Below are positions 55,808-64,000 of a stretch of 64,000 bases of DNA, piece after piece. The notes below the pieces were generated by a model. That model ran no database searches. It had not been told where the DNA came from and saw only the letters and a list, made by a program, of their open reading frames with translations. The translations under genes and the position numbers were made by a program. The DNA lies in contig NC_049979.1 of assembly GCF_000003815.2 (NCBI RefSeq), positions 20,939,934-21,003,933 on the forward strand, given 5' to 3'. How positions within the stretch are numbered: position 1 is the stretch's first letter; each line of letters starts with the position of its first letter. The DNA comes from Branchiostoma floridae (taxonomy: Eukaryota > Chordata > Leptocardii > Amphioxiformes > Branchiostomatidae).

Positions 55808-58800
55808 TCAACAAGCCTGTAGAAAGGAAAGAAAAATATCTTTAATACTGTAATATGATGCAACTTGTTCTTTGATCTATCTTTCACAACTAACAAAATC
55901 ATCTAGTACTTCAGATTTACCAAGTCTTATATTTCCTTCATTATACTGCAGCTATACATCGCATTTAGTTTCTATATACAAATGTAAATGTAATTGTGAA
56001 CTTACATGCTTGTTCTCGAAAGCTATAGGGTTAGCCTGTACATAACCCCCATCACTGCTCCCATCCCTGCCGGAGCTGCCGTTGCGTAAGCTCCCCTGGT
56101 TGCTCGGCGTACGCTCCCTCCGTCTCCCCGTGGAGCCTCTGGATGACGTGCTGTTCGGGCTCATCGGTGGCGTGTTGGTGCCCGCGGTGGTCGTTCCACG
56201 ACCGTACGACGACAACTCATCTGCAAAGAGTACCAGAAATGTTTACACCTGCGTACTTCCGCCACATGTGCCATGTTACACAAAGGAAGTTATGAATGCT
56301 AACACCTGCATAAAGCTAAACTGCATGAAGCCGTGCTTGCCTACAGAGAAAGCAACACCACGGCACTGTCACACACAGCCACTACCAAACTAAAGCAAAT
56401 CAAAGCAGCAAAACGACCCTGTTAGTGCGCTGGCTCGCCTGATAGCTATGCCCTACGTCTGCAGCTACAACTTTTTGCATTCTCATGCCTGGTTAGGACT
56501 ACACAGGACCACTACACATGCCCAACACACCTCTATAGACGTTTCTCGGAGAGAGCTGCCCTCCCCACTCGTGGTGGTGGGGACTGGTATAGTAGAGCTC
56601 TGATTGGAGGAAAGGAAAGTTGGGGTGATCAGATCCAATTCACCTGCCACCTTAATACAACTTTCGTGCTGAAGCAAATGCACACTATGCATGCTTGAAA
56701 AAGTGCTTGGTGTCATTAACAAGGGAAACTGACTCACAAGAGCATTTCCATATTAGGAACCAAACTTTATGTTGTACCATTCCTGCAAGTGCCTACAATG
56801 TGTACATTTTGCGGTAGAATTGTGAGGTCACGCCAAACAAAATGTTGTTACTTTAGAGGTTTAGCTGTTCATATTTCCGCAAAGACAACAGTTTTGTCAC
56901 TAGCAGGTATGGTTAGTGATAGTTGAAACAGAATTGTGAAGTACCTTCTGGCTCTTGCCGCTGCCTCCTGTTGGGTGCGGGCTTGCGGCTGACGTCCGGT
57001 CGTGTTTTAGGCCGGGAAGACTGCTCAGACTCTGACGAGGGCGCAATATCTCCACCTACATGTGTGTCAAAACATATGGTCAGTCTACAGTCTTTCTTAG
57101 AGGAAATGCTGTCTCCCCCCTCAATCCCAGTCAGTACATTGTAGCTTGTCTAGCCTGCTTCATTTGTCATCTCTGCGTTTCATGAAAAATGTAAACTGTG
57201 TCTAAATGATGAGCTCCTATACTACTTGAGGGTTTGTGATGTTTTTCAAATTCACGTTTGAAACAATTCTGCAGTGCATGAGTAATACATGGGAAATATG
57301 CCGTGAATTTGCGGTGGAAAGGCCATCATGAAAAACCCTGAATGTTTCAAGATTTACAGTACTGAGAAGCCCTCTGACCTATGTTTAGTGAGGGCCCGTC
57401 AGAGTCAGATCTGGACTGGTCCTGTCTCCTCCTGTGACTAGGCGGGTGTGGACGGGGCTTCTGGGCCAGGGCTGCGCTCGCATTGCTATCTGTACTGAAG
57501 GGGCTGCCCGACCTCTTGTGTCGAAGGGCTCCCGGGAACTGCTTTTTACCTGGCACAAGATATCAGACTCGATTATTGCATGGACAGCCACACTATAGTC
57601 AATGTAAATTTGAATCAAAGATACATCACACAAGTAAGTACAAGATCAAAGCAACAGTTCACTAGCCTGGTATGAGAACTGGTGTGATCAGAAGTGTCAG
57701 GCCCAGTATGGCAGTAAGCAGTGGACATCCAAATATTTGTAACTACCCAGGTGGACTCAATGCTGTATATAAACCTAATTGTACATGGTTCTCTTGCATT
57801 TTCAATCAATCATGTCTAAAGCTATGAACATCACTAACTACACGACTACTTTTACAATGAATGGAGCTAACAGCTGATACCACACTTGTAGCCAGAAATT
57901 AAACATATCTGATATTCCAAATTGCTTCTGTTTTTCCAAATTTGAAGTGACCAGTGTTAACTTGTCTTTAAAAGATGTATGACTAACCTGCATTAGGATC
58001 GGAGACAACAGAACCCTGCACTGTAAGCCCTGCACTCTCTGCAGCCGCCGCTACTGCACTGGCAAAGTCTGCGTCCGTGAAGAAGGACCCGTCCGACGAC
58101 TCTGCAGCGCTGGACCTGTTGCTGGCTGACGTCACGCTGTCGTTGTCATCAGTAGCCGAGGCCCATCCAGCAATCATCGAGTCTATATAGTACATGGACA
58201 ACAAGAAGTGTTAACAGCAATCAGTGTAAGTTTTAACGTGTATATTTCTACTTATAGATCAGACCAGTGTGTGATCACGATTTATCGTGGCATCTGACCC
58301 AATGGGAAACTGGCTGAAAACTAGGATTCATGCCCATGTTTTCCGATGCAATTTTTGCTTTGCAAGCAGGACTGATATTGCAAGCTTACATGTGATGACA
58401 GTGCAGACAGTTGTCTTCTTTTTTGCACTGGCCAGCATTGCATCTGCCTACATGCCAAGACGTTCTGGCCATGCACAACAGAGCAGACCTATCTCTCAAG
58501 CAGTGCAATTCTCAGGCACGGCGGTCTACCTGAGTATCTTCTGCCATTCTCTCGCGGAGGCTTCAGACTTTTGGGCTTACTCCTGCGATTTCTTTCCATG
58601 TTTTCCCACGAGTCCAAAAGTTTTTGGAATTGTAAGTAATAGAGGAGAAAGTCATTATCGGGACCATCAAGGGCATCAAATTCAGATGGTTCCAGACTGT
58701 CAATAGCTTCAACTTCTGATGTATCAAAACCATCAAAGTCGGTGTCCAATGCATCTACATCTGCTTGGTCAAGGAGATCTAGGGAACACAGTGGACAGGG

Positions 58801-61800
58801 GAGGGAAGACAGGCCAAACAAAAGTTAGACATGGGAGGAACAGAAACAAAGAACTCAAGAGCAGAACAAAGGAGTTTAAACTTAAAGGTCTCAAACAAAG
58901 GAGTACAGAGAGCAAGCAAAACAAGTCGATACTTCAAGTCACAAATTTTGAGGTGGCCATTAAACCAAATGTACTTAATTTTTTCACTATATTTGTTCCT
59001 TTTAGAATGTTGTAATTGCAACCATTCAAGGCTGTAAGGAGAATGACATGACAAATGCTTTTGATGGCCAGATCAAGGTTTGTGTCTTTTCCTACAACCA
59101 AAAAAAGATGGGAGTCTTTCACTGTAAAAGATAGACAACTAAAAATACTTTCATATAGTTTAATTTGTAAGTACAGAAAACAGAAAGCAGCATAATGACA
59201 GAATGGGGATAGGCTGACAGATGAGATTAATGCGTGAGTTTTTGAAAATACAACAGTTGCCAGTATGACTGGCAGTAGCAGTTGATTTTGCATGTGTGTG
59301 TGTGAGTGATTGCATTTAGTACTGTTAGCTTGCCACTTCACAAACACCTAGGTCAGAAAGCGAATGATACCACACCTCTATTACCTGTGACGCTGCTTTC
59401 CAGATCTCCCATGCTGGAAGCAGGCGTCTGTTCCCCCAGGTGGCGTTCCCTGTCGTAGTCACGGTTCTCGAAGTCCTCGTCCCTCACGCTGGTGTCCGCG
59501 TCCGACGGAGCGTCCAGGTAGCCGTACCCCGGCAGCTCGATTCTCAGCCCCGGCCCCTGCCCCGTATCCTCCAGGTGCGCCGGCAGGCACGGTAACGTCA
59601 CGTCGGTGTTGGGGGAATCTGGGGTGGGTCTGTGATCGGGGGAGGGAGGTACATTTACAGTTCGTTTCGGAGGGGTGGGGCCACGCTCCTCAGGGGAAGA
59701 CAAGTCTGAGTTGTTGTGTCGATATGTGCGAGCTGGTGGGGTGGGTCCACGGTCACTGCTGGACTTGTCACTCAGATGGCTGGGAGAGGTGGTGCAGGGA
59801 GGTCTCTTTGATGACCTAAAGGGCACATTGTTTCCATGGTATATGAATTTGGGGCAAGCTTTTTTTCCACTCCCACAGATGCGTGGAGTGTGGATATGCC
59901 AACCGTGGCCAGTTGGGAAAATAGTGTTGGTATTCTTGGTAATATTGGGCTAGACACGTCTGTCGAGTAATTTTCACAACCTTAAAAATACCAAAGGGGA
60001 AAAGAAAGCGTACAGGAAGGAAAGCACTTTCTCTTTTGGCCCAAGGGAGGGTAGAAATGAAACTCAATTGATGTAACAAAAACAGGGACTTGTCAGGTCA
60101 CCCCACTTTACACAGAAAGTGAATAATAATGAAAAACAAAACAAAACCCAGTAATATCTTAACATACTATTTGGCGGGATAATATACATGTACATGTGCC
60201 AGTACAATGTTTCTTACACTACAAAAGGTCCTACAGTATGATTAGAGGTAGACCCTGCTCACCTGTCACTCCTGTGTGAGGAGGAGTAGGGAGATCTGGG
60301 CGGGGTACCGGGAGGGGAGTCCACCTCGCTGGGTGGTGGATGTTCCGGGGGAGGGGGCAGCAGGTCTGCCCAGTTCAGCGGGGGCCCCGCCTGCTTGGCT
60401 GCCGAGGGCGGCGGCTTGTTCTGTGCTCTCCTCCGCCGACGGGAGGAGTCATCTATGCGTGAAAGCAAAAAAGATGAGATAACAGCGAAATTTAAAGATG
60501 CACAATTTAATGTGTGAAATAGACTCATGCGCACTGTTCATCATGCTTCGACTTTTAGGACAAAGATGGGCAAGAATGTAGTTCCCACCTGTGGCTGACC
60601 CATCACTGTAAGGGCTTCTGGGCCTGTTGTCATACATGGGGTTACTCAGAGAGGTGGACATCTGACTGCCTTCCGAGTTCTCCTGGGGATACATGTCTGA
60701 GGAAACAAACAAAAAAGAAAACTTTGTCAAAATGTTACAGTTAGAAGTGAAGTAGCATATGAGCATGATCATGTGCAAAACAACAAGTAGCTTTGCTGAA
60801 TGTGTAATTCTAATCATACAATGGATAGAAAATCTAAAGATGTTACACCCTGGGTTTATACTAAGGGGTAGCAAAGGTGTAAAGTAAGAAGGTTTGACAA
60901 TCATGTATGATGCTGGACACTACTAGTACTGGTAACTATGAGAAAGGGCTATAAGGACAACTCACCATTGTTGACTTTGTGGTCAGGTGTGTACGCATCC
61001 GGCGTCCTCCTCCCGTTCTTCCTCTTCCCCCGCGTGAAGGTCGGCATCCACTTCTCGCTCCCGTTCTCAGACACCGACTTCTCCAGGTTCAGGTTCTCGT
61101 TCAGGTTGGTGTCGACCACGGAGGTGGAGGCGTAGGGGGCCGGGGAGCCCAGGTGGTTCATGTTCTGCTGCTTGGTCAGGAAGGTCTTGAGATGGGGCTG
61201 GTTTCCAACCTCGGCATATTCCGGGAGGCTGAGGGAGAAAAAATGCAAATTTTATAGTTTTGCACTATAGAAGCAAGATACTCCCTTTGGTTCCAGATAC
61301 AGATGCACTACTTTGATGAAGGATGCAGTATGGATCTGTAAATCTGGTCCAGTCATGAACAGTGCTGAAGGGGGATATTGATAAGTCAGCCACATTCGGT
61401 ATTGCATTCTTCACACTGCAGCAGCGACACCTAGCTGAAGTGCAAAGTAATGCAGTTCAGCATCATCCTGATGTAGGCGACAGACCAAAACTGAAAACAC
61501 TTCTGTAATCTAAGAACTTTGTTATCCACAGCTTGTTGTCTGTTTTCGGGCAAACTTTTCAGACCATAACACTACTATTGGCAACACTTTTTTAAGTATC
61601 AGTTATGGGACTGGTCTCAAACCATTCAAACAATATTGGTAACATATCCATTGAAAGTAGTCCATCACCAGTAATGCCATCCCAGTAATACCCCTCTCCC
61701 GCTAGAGGGTTAATTAGGCTGCAATGTTGGACCAATTCTGGATGTAATGGTCTGCATAGATCGATGCATATCATCTGGAAACATTGAAGTATGTGCAATT

Positions 61801-63666
61801 TGTGCCTTGGCCTTTAATGGTCGATCAATATCAATGATAAATCTTTGCCAAGACCTATTCACAGGTCTCCATTCAAACTTTCCAAATCCTAACAAGAACA
61901 AAAAAAAAACCTCAATAGAATCATCACTATGTACAAAAATGGATGGCCACAGGTTCAACTTCCAATGTTGCAAGTGCAGCATATAGCATGACTGTAACCA
62001 AATCCTTTTATTGCTTTTGAGTGTAACCAAAAAGAATCAGCTACCACATGCAGTAAAAATGATGGAATGCGGTATGCAGTGGACAGCCCCTAGGTAGACA
62101 GAACAAGGTGACCCGACTGCCCAAAAGGGTTACTTACCATGAATCATTCTGACGTTATTGACTGGCCTGAAAGCTGCAATTTTTGGCAGGATCAATGTTT
62201 AATCACCGGGCGGCCTGGGTGCCATTGCTCACCCATCTGACCCCACTGTTCCCCCCAATGGTTATTGATCAATGCGACCTGTCCTAGGGACAACTACACT
62301 AGTACTGGGCTTTGCAGCAAAGCCTGGCACAGTGCTGAACAAGTGTCTTAACATGAACAATGAGATTCAGCAGCCACAAATAAGTGTACCAGAGGATTTT
62401 GTGTTGAGAGCAGGTCTTTTTTAGGTTGTCGTTCAGGTCCAATTTTGAGGGATATGACAATCAATATTATGTCAATGGTTTGCAATTATTCTCAGAATGG
62501 GGTTGACAATCTATCAAACTTGCATGGAAAGGATTTTCCAAAATTTTGCCCATGGCTATGGACTAGCCTTTCAAACTGTTCTAGATTTAAAATGCTACAC
62601 TCCAGTGTTAAACACAGCAAGCTGCAAGTGCTTTTCCAGCCTAGAATTTAAACATTACCGCTGCACTGCGTCCTAACTGAGGTTAACATACTATGATATT
62701 TGTCAAACGTATTAAATGTAATGTTTAATTCATTGGCAAAAATATTTCCAAGTATTGGTCACCCTACTTACATTATGTAAGTACAAGCATAAATGAAAAA
62801 TGTGCAGCATTTCAAGGTATTTCTCACAGCTGAATTAGTCATTAAGACAAGCAAGACAATAAAAATCACATTAAAGTACAACAGTATGCCAAACAAATAT
62901 TGAAACCTATGCCTGTGTTGGAAACTTCAAACATGTCTTGCTCACAAACTCTATCGTAACAAGTTGTATTGAGCTACAAGAGGCAAATGCCACTGTGCTA
63001 ATGATTTTTCAAACAATTGGGTAACAAATTAGCAACACAGAGACTTAACTACTCCAGTACAAAATTGCATCAGAGTATGACATGGGAGCCCAATAAACTA
63101 AGACGATTTGTAATTCCTCATAATTAAGACTGCATGTGGAAACAGTGGAGCTGATTGCCATGTGAGACTTCCATGTGTATTCTTTACCCTGTTAAAGTTC
63201 TTCTCTTAAGTTATAGTCAACCATACATGTACTTCCTCAGTGATCCATGCAATTATCATCACTATCACCATGGGAAATTAGTAGTCAAATGTCACACTTT
63301 GCAAACCAACTCAAGTAAAACAAAACACTGGTAATTGTCTGGGCAGTCTGCCAAAGTGCGACATTGTTAATTTTCAGGCATCAGTTGCTTGTTGCTACTG
63401 AGGTGAAAATATGCAGTGCAATTTGCAACCTCATAGTAGACAGAAGAAAAAGAGCAATCAGAAAAGAAAGGGGCCATACAAAAACGTTTGAAGCACCATG
63501 AAAAACTTGTAAAACTCTTTTCAAAGAACATTTGTTATTTCTTACCTCTCGACATCCGGAGGCATGTTGGCATTGTGGACCATGTAAGGTGGCACGCCCG
63601 TCTCAACCTCAGGCTGCATCTTGGCTTTCTCCTTCCCAAGGTTGTCGTACACCATGTCGTTAATGT
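55808..63666 (-). CDS. robo: Roundabout (Robo) receptor, cytoplasmic tail (3' part of gene)
   Basis: Robo is the Slit receptor for axon and cell guidance; its tail recruits Ena, Abl and srGAP-type partners. Minus-strand exons seen: 63666-63546, 61228-60966, 60696-60589, 60452-60263, 59815-59385, 58778-58530 (cassette?), 58182-57988, 57549-57379, 57055-56945, 56599-56531 (optional?), 56220-56006 and 55816-55808. All phases fit. [14 protein letters not shown] corresponds to CC0, [10 protein letters not shown] to CC1 (PYATTQLI in ROBO1), [15 protein letters not shown] to CC2 (the Ena-binding motif), then two RGPTPP repeats. [36 protein letters not shown] and [13 protein letters not shown] match ROBO1 almost word for word. 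The ectodomain and membrane helix lie beyond 64000. The last join gives the end FENKHAC; reading on past the donor at 56005 would give a different short tail, so the terminus is uncertain. Confidence 0.88.
56531..56599 (-). other. Candidate 69-nt optional Robo exon
   Basis: A pyrimidine-rich acceptor ends at 56600. The 69 bases are open in phase (reading [18 protein letters not shown]), and a GT donor follows. The exon is phase 1-1, and the neighbouring exons (56945 and 56220) join in frame with or without it. No vertebrate counterpart is recognised. Confidence 0.35.
58530..58778 (-). other. Candidate 249-nt acidic cassette exon in Robo
   Basis: The acceptor has a long pyrimidine tract (minus strand, ending ttccctag at 58779) and the GTAGAC donor lies at 58529. 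The 83 codons are open in phase 1-1. They encode an Asp/Glu-rich stretch ([20 protein letters not shown] and on), then a basic end ([20 protein letters not shown]). It splits the motif that reads SSVTGSMINGW in vertebrate ROBO1; skipping the exon restores VTDSMIAGW. Confidence 0.6.
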
Positions 63667-64000
63667 CTGGAAAAGGAAGACAAGGGAATCACTGTGATGA
63701 ACAAAAGTTTTTATTAGTTTTTCTATGTTGTGACTTTTTGCATTATTGAAAGGCATCCAGACCAAAAAATTCCCGGACTGCAACATAAATAGATATTACC
63801 ACCAATGGAACGGTCTCACAAAGAAGGACATTACCCAGTATACATGAACATGGCAGATCTCTCTGGCCCAGAAAAGGTGGTAACCTAGTAATGCACTAAA
63901 AGGCAGGTTCAAGTGCACATATACAATGTTGGTTGCCCAGCTTATCAGTGGGTCTTTTACTAATCCCTTACTTCTGGTAATGCTTACTTCCTTGGTGGTC

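Noticed and set aside
58287-58706. Plus-strand 139-codon open frame over the Robo cassette exon
   Set aside because: It is antisense to an exon with good splice signals, crosses an intron boundary and has no recognisable domain.

Overview
The window looks like invertebrate chordate genomic DNA, most probably a lancelet (Branchiostoma). This is inferred from vertebrate-type cytochrome P450 4F-like and 2U-like genes, an RDH11-14-type retinol dehydrogenase, a Robo receptor tail with chordate-style motifs, short GT-AG introns, and very dense small palindromic transposons. Three 100-base N runs are assembly gaps. There is no prokaryotic organisation. All genes were assembled by eye from splice sites and matching intron phases.

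Positions 1-36 kb hold a head-to-tail array of four CYP4F-like genes on the + strand. Copy A (3' end only) ends at 1609, copy B spans 4339-14187, copy C 15822-24520 and copy D 26633-35981. B, C and D share the same 12-exon layout and phases, close to 11 kb per repeat unit. B and D read through as intact proteins of 519 and 521 residues. C has a two-base insertion in the exon just before the haem-binding cysteine, so it is a pseudogene or an assembly error. Much of the size and divergence comes from introns loaded with nested MITEs, CA repeats and a 1.1-kb minisatellite.

Positions 36.9-43.7 kb hold two tandem CYP2-type (CYP2U1-like) P450 genes on the - strand, each with only three coding exons. 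Parts of their exons and their second introns are nearly identical, which points to recent gene conversion.

Positions 45.4-49.0 kb hold a six-exon + strand short-chain dehydrogenase of the retinol dehydrogenase 11-14 group. It lies head-to-head with the second CYP2-like gene. Together with the P450s it makes a lipid, retinoid and xenobiotic oxidation neighbourhood. Shared regulation is only an inference.

Positions 49-54 kb are gene-poor and repetitive: a degenerate ~80-bp tandem repeat, a perfect 26-bp inverted repeat, a 300-bp direct duplication and a tRNA-like remnant.

Positions 54-64 kb hold the 3' end of a Robo (roundabout axon-guidance receptor) gene on the - strand. It covers most of the cytoplasmic tail with the CC0, CC1 and CC2 motifs. 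The ectodomain and membrane segment lie beyond the window. Two in-frame, phase-symmetric exons look like optional cassettes. One interrupts a motif that is continuous in vertebrate ROBO1.

The strongest leads are: (1) the 83-codon acidic Robo cassette exon; (2) a Harbinger-like MITE family inserted at the +2/+4 TAA of the same splice donor in CYP4 copies A-C, with D preserving the empty site; (3) a 17-bp triplication of that donor in copy B; (4) an in-frame duplicated exon head in copy D; (5) gene conversion between the CYP2-like pair.
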